A stretch of 64,000 nucleotides of DNA from Vallitalea sp. (GCF_025211055.1 NZ_JAOARO010000057.1:124001-188000), one strand, 5' to 3'; positions 1 to 10,531 are shown, counted from the stretch's first letter. Notes: generated from the sequence alone by a model not told the origin. Made by a program: numbers and translations.

Positions 1-51
1 ATTGTATATTATAGAAAAAGCTTGATTCTAGCTATATTTAATTGTAAAATA

Positions 52-60
52 TGGTATAAT
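52..60 (+). promoter_or_regulatory. Extended -10 promoter of the cardiolipin synthase gene
   Basis: TGG followed by TATAAT (hexamer at 55-60) is an extended -10 element 24 bases before the start codon. No good -35 hexamer lies 17 bases upstream, which extended -10 promoters can tolerate. The ribosome binding site AAGGGGG follows at about 70-76. Confidence 0.45.
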
Positions 61-84
61 ATAAAGATGTAAGGGGGAATTCTA

Positions 85-1548
85 ATGGAAAATTATGTGA
101 TTACATTAAGTTATAATTATGTCCTTTTCTTCTTATTTAATTTAATATTTACAGCAATAATTATAACATTAGAAAGAAAATCACCTACAACCACGCTCGC
201 CTGGCTGTTATTTATGATAATGCTTCCCGGTATTGGATTTATTTTTTACTTGATCTTCTCTCAAAATATATCTAAGAGGAAAATATTCAAATATACATTT
301 GAAGAGAGTAAGTTATATAAATCAATACTTAATCAACAGAGAAAAGAATTCGAAAATCATTCTTTTAAGTTCAACGACAAATCAATGGCCAATTATACTG
401 ATATGATTCTATTTCATAATAAATTAAGTGAATCTTTTTATTCGCAGAATAACAATGTGCAGATTGTCACTGATGGAAAACAGAAATTCCATATATTATT
501 TGATGAGATAAAAAAAGCAAAAAACCATATCCACATAGCTTATTATATTATGAAAAATGATTCTATAAGTTATGAGTTATATGACCTTCTTAAGCAGAAG
601 GCTCTTGAAGGTGTAAAAGTTAGATTATTAGGCGACCATATCGGTTGCAGACATATAAAGAAGCAGACATATAAAGAATTAAAAGAAGCAGGAGTTGAAG
701 TTGCCCTATTCTTTCCCTCAAGATTTAAACTGATTAATTCAAAAGCCAACTATCGTAACCACCGTAAGATTGCTGTAATAGATGGTGAAGTCGGTTTTAT
801 CGGTGGTTTTAATGTTGGCGATGAATATCTAGGACGTAATAAGAGATTTGGCTATTGGCGTGACACCCACTTAAAGATTGAGGGGGATGCCGTTATTGGT
901 TTACAGATGCGCTTTTTATTAGATTGGAGAAACGCTTCCAAAAAATCACTAGAATCATCATTAGATTATTTCAAAGAATCCCCTAGCCCATCATTGGGTA
1001 AAATCGGAATACAGATAGTAACAAGCGGACCTGATTCAATTAATGAACAGATAAAGCATGGCTATATCAAAATGATATCTTCTGCTAAGAAGACAATTAT
1101 TATTCAAACACCCTATTTCATACCTGATGAAAGCATCATGGAAGCTCTAAAAATCGCTTCTGTATCTGGCGTGGATGTACGTATAATGATTCCTAACAAG
1201 CCTGATCATATGTTTGTTTACTGGGCAACTTATTCTTATATTGGTGATTTACTAAAATATGGTATACGTGCTTTCACTTATGAAAATGGTTTCTTACATT
1301 CTAAGATGATAGCCGTAGATGGAAAATTATCTTCTGTTGGAACATGTAACTTTGATATCAGAAGTTTTAAACTTAACTTTGAAGCTAATGCTTTTATATA
1401 TGATAGACAAACTACCAGAAAGCTTGAAAGAGAATTTGAAAAAGATTTGCCGTTATGTAATGAAATAACAAAAGATGATTATATAAATAGATCTCAACGT
1501 ATCAAAATGAAAGAAACTATATCTAGGCTCTTTTCACCAATACTATAG
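85..1548 (+). CDS. cls: Cardiolipin synthase
   Basis: Membrane enzyme of the phospholipase D superfamily that joins two phosphatidylglycerol molecules into cardiolipin and glycerol. The 487-residue length is normal for bacterial Cls. Two hydrophobic segments (about residues 6-30 and 38-60) anchor it. Two HKD motifs follow, NHRKIAVIDG with His226 and HSKMIAVDG with His405, supplying the paired catalytic histidines. The ATG at 85 follows an AAGGGGG ribosome binding site. It is a single-gene unit with its own promoter and a hairpin terminator behind it. HKD spacing and the two membrane segments make the call firm; only the exact phospholipid product is inferred from the family. Confidence 0.93.
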   Translation: MENYVITLSYNYVLFFLFNLIFTAIIITLERKSPTTTLAWLLFMIMLPGIGFIFYLIFSQNISKRKIFKYTFEESKLYKSILNQQRKEFENHSFKFNDKSMANYTDMILFHNKLSESFYSQNNNVQIVTDGKQKFHILFDEIKKAKNHIHIAYYIMKNDSISYELYDLLKQKALEGVKVRLLGDHIGCRHIKKQTYKELKEAGVEVALFFPSRFKLINSKANYRNHRKIAVIDGEVGFIGGFNVGDEYLGRNKRFGYWRDTHLKIEGDAVIGLQMRFLLDWRNASKKSLESSLDYFKESPSPSLGKIGIQIVTSGPDSINEQIKHGYIKMISSAKKTIIIQTPYFIPDESIMEALKIASVSGVDVRIMIPNKPDHMFVYWATYSYIGDLLKYGIRAFTYENGFLHSKMIAVDGKLSSVGTCNFDIRSFKLNFEANAFIYDRQTTRKLEREFEKDLPLCNEITKDDYINRSQRIKMKETISRLFSPIL

Positions 1549-1581
1549 ATGTTTATATCAATTATTCATTTATGTATTATC

Positions 1582-1614
1582 AAAAAGTGTACAAATGTAC
1601 GCTTTTTTTATTTT
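1582..1614 (+). terminator. Intrinsic terminator after cls
   Basis: An 11-bp stem (AAAAAGTGTAC, loop AAAT, GTACGCTTTTT, one G-U pair) runs straight into a T-rich tract. It separates cls from argG. Confidence 0.8.
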
Positions 1615-1619
1615 TTCTA

Positions 1620-1648
1620 TTGAATATTTATTAGTTTTAATGTATAAT
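1620..1648 (+). promoter_or_regulatory. argGH promoter, with a possible ArgR box
   Basis: TTGAAT at 1620-1625 and TATAAT at 1643-1648 are separated by 17 bases, a good sigma-A promoter. The -35 region reads TGAATATTTATTAG (1621-1634), close to half-symmetric arginine-repressor boxes (TGAAT-N4-ATTCA). The promoter is seen directly; ArgR control is inference. Confidence 0.6.
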
Positions 1649-1692
1649 TATAAAAAAGTTATTAATTACATAAAGTATAGGAGGCAATATAT

Positions 1693-2928
1693 ATGAATAA
1701 CAATAATAATGAAACTAAGAAAAAAGTAGTATTGGCATATTCCGGTGGATTAGATACTACGGTTATTATACATTGGTTAAAACAAAACTATAATTATGAG
1801 GTAATAGCTGTTTGTGTTAACGTAGGGCAAGGAAAAGAATTAGATGGATTAGAAGAAAGAGCTTTATCCTCTGGAGCTAGTAAGTTGTACATAGAAAATG
1901 TTGTTGATGATTTTGTTGATGATTATGTAATACCAACTGTAAAATCTGGCGCTGTATATGAAGGCAAATATTTATTAGGTACATCTATGGCAAGACCAAT
2001 CATTTCTAAGAAATTAGTTGAGATTGCTTTAAAAGAAGGTGCTCAGGCAATATGTCACGGTGCTACTGGTAAAGGTAACGACCAAGTTCGTTTTGAATTA
2101 ACTATCAAAGCTCTTGCACCTCATCTAAAAATTATTGCACCTTGGAGAATATGGGATATTAGGTCACGTGAAGATGCTCTTGATTATTGTGCTAAACATG
2201 GTATCGAAGCACCTATGAAGAAAGAAGATAGTTATAGTAGAGACCGTAACTTATGGCATCTAAGCCATGAAGGACTTGACCTTGAATTACCTGAGAATGA
2301 ACCTGACTATAATAACCTTCTTCAGATGACAGTAACACCTGAAAAAGCTCCTGATGAACCTACATATATTGAATTAGAATTTGACAAAGGAACTCCTGTT
2401 AAGTTAAACGGAGAAGAAATGAACTGTACCAGCATCCTTACTAAGCTTAATGAAATAGGTGGAAAAAATGGTATAGGTTTAATAGATATAGTTGAAAACC
2501 GTATTGTTGGTATGAAATCAAGAGGAGTGTATGAGACTCCAGGTGGAACTATCTTATATTATGCTCATAAAGAACTTGAATATCTATGCTTAGATAAACA
2601 GACTTTAGCTTACAAAGATACTTTATCAATTAAATTTGCAGAATTAGTTTATAGTGGAGAATGGTTTACACCACTTCGAGAAGCATTATCAGCTTTTGTT
2701 GATTCTACTCAAGAAACTGTTACAGGTAAAGTGAAGTTAAAATTATACAAAGGAAATATTATTTCAGCTGGTTCTAGTTCTCCTTATTCATTATATAATG
2801 AAAGCATTGCTAGTTTTACAACTGGTGAATTATATAATCATAAAGATGCTGAAGGATTCATTAACCTCTTTGGACTTCCACTAAAAGTTAGAGCTATGAT
2901 GTTTAATAATATTGATTCTAATAAATAG
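1693..2928 (+). CDS. argG: Argininosuccinate synthase
   Basis: Condenses citrulline and aspartate with ATP to give argininosuccinate, the next-to-last step of arginine synthesis in the cytosol. The 411 residues match the family length. The N-type ATP pyrophosphatase P-loop SGGLDTT lies at about residues 18-24, and further conserved blocks include [13 protein letters not shown] and the [10 protein letters not shown] segment. An AGGAGG ribosome binding site precedes the ATG by 9 bases. argH follows 102 bases downstream with no terminator between them, so the two genes probably form one transcript from the promoter at 1620-1648. Confidence 0.97.
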   Translation: MNNNNNETKKKVVLAYSGGLDTTVIIHWLKQNYNYEVIAVCVNVGQGKELDGLEERALSSGASKLYIENVVDDFVDDYVIPTVKSGAVYEGKYLLGTSMARPIISKKLVEIALKEGAQAICHGATGKGNDQVRFELTIKALAPHLKIIAPWRIWDIRSREDALDYCAKHGIEAPMKKEDSYSRDRNLWHLSHEGLDLELPENEPDYNNLLQMTVTPEKAPDEPTYIELEFDKGTPVKLNGEEMNCTSILTKLNEIGGKNGIGLIDIVENRIVGMKSRGVYETPGGTILYYAHKELEYLCLDKQTLAYKDTLSIKFAELVYSGEWFTPLREALSAFVDSTQETVTGKVKLKLYKGNIISAGSSSPYSLYNESIASFTTGELYNHKDAEGFINLFGLPLKVRAMMFNNIDSNK

Positions 2929-3030
2929 CTCAATTTCCCACCTTTAATTTAATGCAGATAAATTAAGATTATATGTTTGGTTTACAGAAAAGATAGAAAA
3001 AACACCTATATTTTTAAGGAGGGATGTATA

Positions 3031-4422
3031 ATGAAACTTTGGGGCGGACGTTTTGAAAAATCAACTAATGTTATGGTAGATGATTTTAACTCATCTATCC
3101 GTTTTGATAAAAGATTATACAGACAAGATATAAATGGCAGTATAGCCCATGTTACAATGCTAGGCAAACAAGATATCATTCCACCAGAAGATGCTGATGT
3201 GATTAAAAAAGGACTTGAAGAACTTCTACTTGATATAGAAAACAACAAAGTAGCTTTTGACATAGAATCCGAAGATATTCATATGAATATTGAAAAACTT
3301 TTGATAGGAAAAATCGGTATCGTTGGTAAAAAACTTCATACGGGAAGAAGCAGGAACGATCAAGTTACCCTTGATATGCGTATGTACCTGAAAGAAGAAA
3401 TCATAGACATAAAAAAATTAGTTATTAATCTATTGGAAGTTTTATTAGATATAGCTAAAAATAATACTGATACTATTATGCCAGGATATACTCATCTACA
3501 GAAAGCCCAACCTATAACTTTTGCTCATCATGTAATGGCATATTTTGAGATGTTAAAACGTGATATAGGAAGACTTGATGATACTTACAAAAGAACCAAC
3601 TCTCTTCCACTAGGAGCAGGAGCATTAGCAACCACTACATACCCTCTTGATAGAGAATACGTAGCTGAGTTACTTGATTTTGATAGTGTATGTCTGAATA
3701 GTATTGATGCTGTTTCAGATAGAGATTATTGTATAGAACTAATCAACTCCCTATCCATGTTGATGATGCATTTAAGCAGATTTTCTGAGGAAATTATTTT
3801 ATGGTGTTCTAATGAATTTCAGTTTATTGAATTAGATGATGCCTATAGTACTGGTAGTAGTATTATGCCTCAAAAGAAAAATCCTGATATAGCTGAATTA
3901 GTTAGAGGTAAAACAGGCAGAGTCTATGGTTCACTAATAGGTCTTTTTACTACCATAAAATCCTTACCTCTTGCATATAATAAAGATATGCAGGAAGATA
4001 AAGAAGCAACTTTTGATGCTATTGATACTGTAAAGATGTGTCTTCCTATCTTTACAGATATGCTTAAAACAATGAAAATCAACAAGGAAAAAATGTATGA
4101 TGGTGCTGGTGGAGGTTTCACTAATGCTACAGATGCAGCGGATTATCTGGTTAAAAAGAATCTACCATTCAGAGATGCTCATGCAGTAATCGGTAAATTA
4201 GTTCTATATTGTGTAAACAACAATAAAAATCTTGAAGATATGACTTTAGATGAATATAAAAGTGTTTCCCCTATCTTTGAAGATGACATATATGAAGCAA
4301 TATCTTTAGAAACTTGTGTCAATAAGAGAAATGTAATCGGTGGTCCATCAAAAGAAATGATGTGTAAAGTTATTAATATGAATCAAGAATATTTAACTAC
4401 TGTTTTGAAAACAATTGATTAG
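3031..4422 (+). CDS. argH: Argininosuccinate lyase
   Basis: Splits argininosuccinate into arginine and fumarate, completing the pathway started by the preceding argG. The fumarase/aspartase superfamily signature [11 protein letters not shown] is at about residues 275-285, followed by [12 protein letters not shown]. The start chosen is the ATG at 3031, giving [10 protein letters not shown], the usual N-terminus of this family. It is preceded by AAGGAGGGA at 3016-3024. A longer frame opens with a TTG at 2977 but has no ribosome binding site and adds residues foreign to the family. Length is 463 aa, typical for ArgH. Confidence 0.97.
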   Translation: MKLWGGRFEKSTNVMVDDFNSSIRFDKRLYRQDINGSIAHVTMLGKQDIIPPEDADVIKKGLEELLLDIENNKVAFDIESEDIHMNIEKLLIGKIGIVGKKLHTGRSRNDQVTLDMRMYLKEEIIDIKKLVINLLEVLLDIAKNNTDTIMPGYTHLQKAQPITFAHHVMAYFEMLKRDIGRLDDTYKRTNSLPLGAGALATTTYPLDREYVAELLDFDSVCLNSIDAVSDRDYCIELINSLSMLMMHLSRFSEEIILWCSNEFQFIELDDAYSTGSSIMPQKKNPDIAELVRGKTGRVYGSLIGLFTTIKSLPLAYNKDMQEDKEATFDAIDTVKMCLPIFTDMLKTMKINKEKMYDGAGGGFTNATDAADYLVKKNLPFRDAHAVIGKLVLYCVNNNKNLEDMTLDEYKSVSPIFEDDIYEAISLETCVNKRNVIGGPSKEMMCKVINMNQEYLTTVLKTID

Positions 4423-4495
4423 CACTATTATGAAAGTTTACTTTTAAGAGTTTCTTTCTGTATAGCTAATAATATATAATTTTTCTCCTTTTGTA

Positions 4496-4547
4496 AGGGG
4501 CTGTTTCAAACCATAAAACGTATTTATGGTTGAACAGCCCCTACCTT
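4496..4547 (+). terminator. Terminator after argH, overlapping the end of the convergent gene
   Basis: A long inverted repeat (AGGGGCTGTT ... AACAGCCCCT, continuing inward with AACCATAAA/TTTATGGTT) spans 4496-4542 and is followed on the + strand by a T-rich tract, so it terminates argGH. It also encodes the last residues (GAVQP) and stop of the convergent - strand gene. Confidence 0.75.
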
Positions 4548-5240
4548 TTTCAAATCTTTCAAGAACAATAGATAACAACCTGCTGTAGTTCGTTGTGCTA
4601 ACGGTAATGTATATAAAGTCTTGTTATAATATCTTAATTTGGTATTAGGAATATCTTTTACCTTTTTTTCTATCCTAATAGCCTTCTTTGCATTATACCT
4701 AATATAATTTTCTGGCGAATCCAATAAAATAGGTGGTTTAGTTGCAATATACTCTTTTACTAAGTCATGAGTATATTTTACATAATTTTCATATTGTCTA
4801 TGTTTGTTAAGCAATCTAATCTGAACATGCTGACTTATAGTAAGGTCTTGGATTATATGAACGCAAGCACCCAAATAAAACATGGATTTACTTTTGTTAC
4901 CTTCTTTCCATAGTTTAAGAGCCTTATTATAGTAATCTTTTGTCACTGTCAGAGAATGACTATGTCCGAATAACCCTCTTTCTATGTTAGGGTTATAAAA
5001 ATGTGCAATACTTCTGAAGTCTTGATCTGCCCAGACAGATCCTTCATTAATATCCTCTAGGTAATCATGAAATAAATCATATTCATCTTCATAGTTATAT
5101 TTTTTTAATAATTGTAATCCTTGATAATTATTGAATTTATGAACTTCACAATCTGTAGATATAAATATTTTTTTGATTGGATTGATTATTTTTAATAATC
5201 TTCTAAAGGATTTACCATAATATTTTTCAAATCTTTTTCC
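4524..5240 (-). CDS. Zinc-dependent phospholipase C-like protein
   Basis: Resembles the bacterial zinc-dependent phospholipase C / nuclease P1-like fold (alpha-toxin N-domain family). Putative zinc-ligand motifs are WADQDF (residues 70-75), HFYN (80-83), HSHS (93-96), a VHIIQD helix (His128, Asp132) and QHV (His138). The start used is the ATG at 5240, with AGAAGG seven bases upstream. A TTG start 54 bases further up has no ribosome binding site and would place a TATAAT element inside the gene. Length is 238 aa. No signal peptide is evident, so unlike secreted clostridial phospholipases it appears intracellular. Substrate is unknown. Confidence 0.7.
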   Translation of the reverse strand, partial: GKRFEKYYGKSFRRLLKIINPIKKIFISTDCEVHKFNNYQGLQLLKKYNYEDEYDLFHDYLEDINEGSVWADQDFRSIAHFYNPNIERGLFGHSHSLTVTKDYYNKALKLWKEGNKSKSMFYLGACVHIIQDLTISQHVQIRLLNKHRQYENYVKYTHDLVKEYIATKPPILLDSPENYIRYNAKKAIRIEKKVKDIPNTKLRYYNKTLYTLPLAQRTTAGCYLLFLKDLKKVGAVQP

Positions 5241-5328
5241 CATTGTCATTCCTTCTTTGTCATCACTTACGTTATATAAGATTATTATACCCAATATTAA
5301 GATACCTATTTATATTATTTATTATAAG

Positions 5329-6060
5329 TTAATTATGTGATAATAGAACACCTAATATCATGCCCAATATAATTGAGATAGTTATTGATCTCCCTTTCCA
5401 TTGATTCATTGATTTTACGATAATTTCTCCTGTTGTTACATATAGCATGATACCACCTGCAATACCTAATGATATGGAAATACACTCAGGGGATATCTGA
5501 CTAAGTGATAATCCTATAATTGCTCCAATACCCATAGAAAGGCTTATAAAACTTACCATTAAAAATATATAAACCATTCTAACCTTACTTTTTATAAGTG
5601 GCATGGCTATAATCATACCTTCTGGTATATTATGTACAAGTATTGCAAAAGCAAATCTTAATCCTTCTCTATTAGAAATACCTATCATTGAACCAATAGC
5701 AATGCCTTCTGGTATATTATGTATCATAAATGCAATTGATAAAAGGATGGCACTTTTGATATATCTATTATCTGTGTCTTTTTGAATTTTTTTGCTCTTA
5801 TCAAGGTAATCTTCTAGTACCAAAACAAATATTATACCTATTCCAATACCTATCAGCCCAATATTCAATCCCCCTATTTCAAATGCTTTTGGTAATAACT
5901 CAAATGAAACAATAGCTAACATTAGTCCTGCTGTAAAAGCAAGCATAACACCTTCGAATCTTTTACCTCTATCAGATATTCTATATGTCATGATTACCCC
6001 TAATGAGAGACCAATTAATCCAGTTAGTGAGCTAACTAAAAAAGACAAACTATTACCCAT
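5329..6060 (-). CDS. ZIP family metal transporter
   Basis: Multi-pass membrane carrier that imports zinc, iron or other divalent metals. It has 243 residues and about eight hydrophobic segments. The duplicated ZIP signature HNIPEG appears at residues 114-119 and 143-148 in the metal-binding helices IV and V. An early Glu-containing helix (SFELLPKAFE) also matches ZupT-like proteins. Between the halves is the charged loop DYLDKSKKIQKD. AGAGGTG precedes the ATG. It is 88 bases upstream of the phospholipase-like gene on the same strand, so the two may be co-transcribed. Metal specificity cannot be read from sequence. Confidence 0.88.
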   Translation of the reverse strand: MGNSLSFLVSSLTGLIGLSLGVIMTYRISDRGKRFEGVMLAFTAGLMLAIVSFELLPKAFEIGGLNIGLIGIGIGIIFVLVLEDYLDKSKKIQKDTDNRYIKSAILLSIAFMIHNIPEGIAIGSMIGISNREGLRFAFAILVHNIPEGMIIAMPLIKSKVRMVYIFLMVSFISLSMGIGAIIGLSLSQISPECISISLGIAGGIMLYVTTGEIIVKSMNQWKGRSITISIILGMILGVLLSHN

Positions 6061-6245
6061 ATATAATCACCTCTTTTAATGTATATATGATATAAATCAT
6101 ATAAGTATGAGTTAATTACTTAAGGTAATAAGTTTCTTTGTCAGTATTCTCTAATGTATATTTAATTAATCTTTAATTTTTCTTTTACTTGTACTTAATG
6201 TACATAGTATAAAATGTCATTATGATGTAAAAAGGAGGATATATA

Positions 6246-6308
6246 GTGAAAAAAGGGTTACTATTATTATTTACAATGATTGGAGTATATGCAACAATAC
6301 ATCATAAA
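6246..6308 (+). CDS. Possible 20-residue hydrophobic peptide
   Basis: A GTG at 6246 follows a strong AAGGAGG site by seven bases and opens a 20-codon frame: two lysines, then a run of leucine, phenylalanine, isoleucine and valine, ending IPS. The peptide would be one short membrane segment. A Rho-independent terminator lies just downstream, so a small transcript is plausible. It could be a leaderless remnant, a small membrane peptide or a toxin-like peptide; nothing identifies its function. Confidence 0.3.
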
Positions 6309-6319
6309 TTCATAAGCAA

Positions 6320-6367
6320 AAAAGGTTCATATTGCCAATCTAGGTAATATGAACTCTTTTTTTATTT
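6320..6367 (+). terminator. Terminator after the small + strand transcript
   Basis: A 12-bp stem GTTCATATTGCC / GGTAATATGAAC with loop AATCTA (arms 6326-6337 and 6344-6355) is followed by a run of T on the + strand and preceded by A's, so it can work in both directions. The T-run overlaps the stop of the convergent gene at 6362. Confidence 0.75.
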
Positions 6368-6583
6368 ATCCTTTTTGTAAACAAACCATTCTATTAGGCT
6401 TATTATCAAGTATAATATTATCATACTAATACCAATAGTTAATAACCAGTTATTATTACTAACTGGACAAACCCCATCTGGAAGTTTACTTCTTTCATAA
6501 TAAGTTTTTCCTAATGCAAATATAGATATTCCTTCAGCAATATAAAATATAGTGTTAGATAGTATACGTAGCTTTTTATTCAT
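6362..6583 (-). CDS. Small two-helix membrane protein, unknown
   Basis: Hypothetical 73-residue protein with two predicted membrane segments, about residues 8-27 and 45-67, joined by a polar loop carrying one cysteine (VCPVSN) and ending in the basic tail VYKKDK. The ATG has a good GAGGTGG site seven bases upstream, so it is likely a real gene. It lies alone between the convergent terminator and the trailer end of CRISPR array 1. No family was recognised. Confidence 0.55.
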   Translation of the reverse strand: MNKKLRILSNTIFYIAEGISIFALGKTYYERSKLPDGVCPVSNNNWLLTIGISMIILYLIISLIEWFVYKKDK

Positions 6584-6748
6584 AGGATAACCACCTCACG
6601 TATAATATTTGATATCTTTATTATACACTAAAAAACTATTATTTAATATTTTTTGAATGATATTTTTTTATCTTCTATTATTCTAAAACATATACATATG
6701 ACAGGATATAATAAACCTAGTTTTCTTACAAACTATAAGTTTTTATAT

Positions 6749-9700
6749 CTATTGTTAAGGTTCAACCAGAGTGGTACATAAACGGAGATAATAAGCAAGG
6801 AGATTTCAATACAACTCTTGTTAAGGTTCAACTAGTTTGTCGGCTTGGAGTGTTCCTCTTTATAGCGTATTTCAATACAACTATTGTTAAGGTTCAACCG
6901 CCTTAAAGGGCTTCCTTTAATACTCCGATTAGCAATTTCAATACAACTATTGTTAAGGTTCAACTTGGGTACCACAATTAGAAAAGAATTAACAAATGAT
7001 ATTTCAATACAACTATTGTTAAGGTTCAACACCATCTAGATTTAGATTTTTATGTACTACAACTATTTCAATACAACTATTGTTAAGGTTCAACACTTGC
7101 AATACATCTAAGAGTTTTTTTGTTATGGTATTTCAATACAACTATTGTTAAGGTTCAACTGGACATTTTCAAGGATTATTAAGCTTTATAATGAAATTTC
7201 AATACAACTATTGTTAAGGTTCAACAATCTCCTGTAGTATGCTTGGTATATTAGCTACCTGATTTCAATACAACTATTGTTAAGGTTCAACTATCACATA
7301 GTCATTATTTTTAAATGTTTTTGATCCATTTCAATACAACTATTGTTAAGGTTCAACCGAATGTGCTAACTATTTCATCAGCAATTTCTTCTGCATTTCA
7401 ATACAACTATTGTTAAGGTTCAACAAGTTCTTCCATAAATCATAATTGACTTTAAGACAAATTTCAATACAACTATTGTTAAGGTTCAACACCTAATAAA
7501 AATCAAAATTCTAGCCAATTTATTCAATTTCAATACAACTATTGTTAAGGTTCAACCCGAGGATAGAGAGTACATAAAATACTATATTTCAATATTTCAA
7601 TACAACTATTGTTAAGGTTCAACGAGAGTTATATCTAACTCATGTTTTAGGACATAAAAATTTCAATACAACTATTGTTAAGGTTCAACTTGTCAGAAAT
7701 CAATAAAAATAAAGGAGTGATATTGATTTCAATACAACTATTGTTAAGGTTCAACAAAACAAAAGTATAGAGATATTGAGTTCATTAACAAATTTCAATA
7801 CAACTATTGTTAAGGTTCAACTTGGAACAAGAACATTAGTTAATATTAACTCTATCTAATTTCAATACAACTATTGTTAAGGTTCAACTTACAACTCTTA
7901 GCATATTCTTTCAATCTTTGGGTTATTTCAATACAACTATTGTTAAGGTTCAACAAACTACGAGATTATAAAGAGCATAATTAAAATCATATTTCAATAC
8001 AACTATTGTTAAGGTTCAACTATTAAAGTATATTATTGGTTCTCCTGATGTTGGTTAATTCAATACAACTATTGTTAAGGTTCAACATGAGAGAGATAGA
8101 GATTAGAGGTAAATCATTAGAATTTCAATACAACTATTGTTAAGGTTCAACATGGAACACCTGACTTTCTGAATAGATATTATTTAATATTTCAATACAA
8201 CTATTGTTAAGGTTCAACACCATTGAAGCTTTAAAGTTACACAAGAAAGCTCAATTTCAATACAACTATTGTTAAGGTTCAACTTAACACCACCAATCTA
8301 TTTTACTTTTTTCTGTTTTATTTCAATACAACTATTGTTAAGGTTCAACTAATATTAGTTTAAGAAAGTTAGAGAAATTAGTTATATTTCAATACAACTA
8401 TTGTTAAGGTTCAACTGTTGTCCATTTAAACTAATTATAGATGATAGAGCATTTCAATACAACTATTGTTAAGGTTCAACAAATTATAAAGAACAAGGCA
8501 AAAAACATTTAATCCAATTTCAATACAACTATTGTTAAGGTTCAACGGGACGACTATTTTGGACAATGGAACACATGGTCTGATTTCAATACAACTATTG
8601 TTAAGGTTCAACATTATTTTGTTTTTAGATTTTTCTTTTTCAGAAGAATTTCAATACAACTATTGTTAAGGTTCAACCAACTTGCAATGGCAATGAGCAA
8701 CTGACAAGCACATATTTCAATACAACTATTGTTAAGGTTCAACTTTAAGTTATGATCCAAACCCAACTATCAATTTTATTTCAATACAACTATTGTTAAG
8801 GTTCAACGCTACTTGTCTTGATACAGGAGGTCACTATACTAAATTTCAATACAACTATTGTTAAGGTTCAACTCATTGCTCATTCTTAATTCTTGTTTCC
8901 AATTCAAAATTTCAATACAACTATTGTTAATGTTCAACTAAATATGTAGATTAATATAGATTATAATTATATAGGATTTCAATACAACTATTGTTAAGGT
9001 TCAACTTATATTAACCAAACTATGGTCAATTTTTAAAAAGTATTTCAATACAACTATTGTTAAGGTTCAACTATGTACAAAAGACAATGGTCACAGAATT
9101 GCTGACGAATTTCAATACAACTATTGTTAAGGTTCAACAGTTTCGGGAAATATAACCCACAACGTAAACTAAGATTTCAATACAACTATTGTTAAGGTTC
9201 AACAGTATATCCTACTTTAGATTTAGCAGAGTATACAAGATTTCAATACAACTATTGTTAAGGTTCAACTACTGGGATGATCGAGCTATAAGAATACATT
9301 AATATATTTCAATACAACTATTGTTAAGGTTCAACTTATAATATAGCTCATGGACAGATATACTCATTTAAATTTCAATACAACTATTGTTAAGGTTCAA
9401 CCTACCCAACAAATATATCAGCACGTAACGGAAAACAATTTCAATACAACTATTGTTAAGGTTCAACCTTTAAAGCTTGGTTGGGAGGTAAAACTAGTGC
9501 AATAATTTCAATACAACTATTGTTAAGGTTCAACGTATAATGGGAAGTGGAAAAACAACATGGGCTATAAAATTTCAATACAACTATTGTTAAGGTTCAA
9601 CACAGCTGTTATAAGAGCAACAGGGTCAGACACCTTAGAATTTCAATACAACTATTGTTAAGGTTCAACTCCAATACACTTAATTTACCTTCCGACTTTA

Positions 9701-10531
9701 CTCCATTTCAATACAACTATTGTTAAGGTTCAACAATTAAACAACAAATAAAAGCACTTATTAATATTCAATTTCAATACAACTATTGTTAAGGTTCAAC
9801 AAGAAGACATATATTACAGTACATCAGATGCATTAATATTTCAATACAACTATTGTTAAGGTTCAACAAATGATTTAGAGGACATTGAAAAAGCACAAGG
9901 ACTATTTCAATACAACTATTGTTAAGGTTCAACTTTAATTACATGATGTTAGGTAGATTAAAAATGGATTGATTTCAATACAACTATTGTTAAGGTTCAA
10001 CTGAGAACAGAACTCATCCAAATGGGTATTCTCTCAAATTTCAATACAACTATTGTTAAGGTTCAACTTGATTTAGCATATAAAGTTTGTTGTAAGTATC
10101 CTAAATTTCAATACAACTATTGTTAAGGTTCAACCTAGTATACAAGAAATTCAAGATGAATTAGAGTTTCAATTTCAATACAACTATTGTTAAGGTTCAA
10201 CCTTATATTATATTTTTACATTACCAGTTAACTTCAATTTCAATACAACTATTGTTAAGGTTCAACAATCAACATAATATAAACCCCCTTAATTTTATTC
10301 AAATTTCAATACAACTATTGTTAAGGTTCAACGAAAAAATAGAAATTACAGAAGAAGATTTGGAAACATATTTCAATACAACTATTGTTAAGGTTCAACT
10401 TTTTTACCTAAAATAATTATTGTGGAGTTCTGCGAATTTCAATACAACTATTGTTAAGGTTCAACATATATATGAAAATCCAGAGCTACTGGAAGGGAGC
10501 AATTTCAATACAACTATTGTTAAGGTTCAAC
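6749..10531 (-). CRISPR. CRISPR array 1, type I-B, 57 full repeats plus one half repeat
   Basis: Counting by eye gives 57 complete 30-bp repeats (first complete one at 6803, last at 10502) with spacers of 34-38 bp, plus a truncated repeat at 6749-6766. On the + strand the repeat begins ATTTCAATACAACTATTG and ends TTAAGGTTCAAC. Read on the - strand it ends in ATTGAAAT, the usual 5' handle of I-B crRNAs, so transcription is on the - strand. The degenerate half repeat at the left end marks the trailer, and the conserved leader sits at the right end next to cas2. Variants are seen at 6803 (CTCTTG instead of CTATTG), 8057 (AATTCAAT) and 8909 (TTAATGTTC). Confidence 0.98.

Noticed and set aside
2977..3030. 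Longer argH start at a TTG
   Set aside because: No ribosome binding site, and the added residues do not belong to the ArgH family; the ATG at 3031 has AAGGAGGGA and the family N-terminus.
4496..4542. Long hairpin as the end of an insertion sequence
   Set aside because: No transposase, second terminal repeat or target duplication nearby; its position and T-run fit a terminator.
6584..6748. Guide-RNA-like element at the trailer of array 1
   Set aside because: No degenerate repeat, consensus promoter or matching segment like those upstream of cas6 was found.
6832..7035. Protein frame on the - strand repeating LNLNNSCIE
   Set aside because: It is the CRISPR repeat read through as protein; similar frames at 19789-19992, 20118-20321 and 21603-21788 have the same cause.
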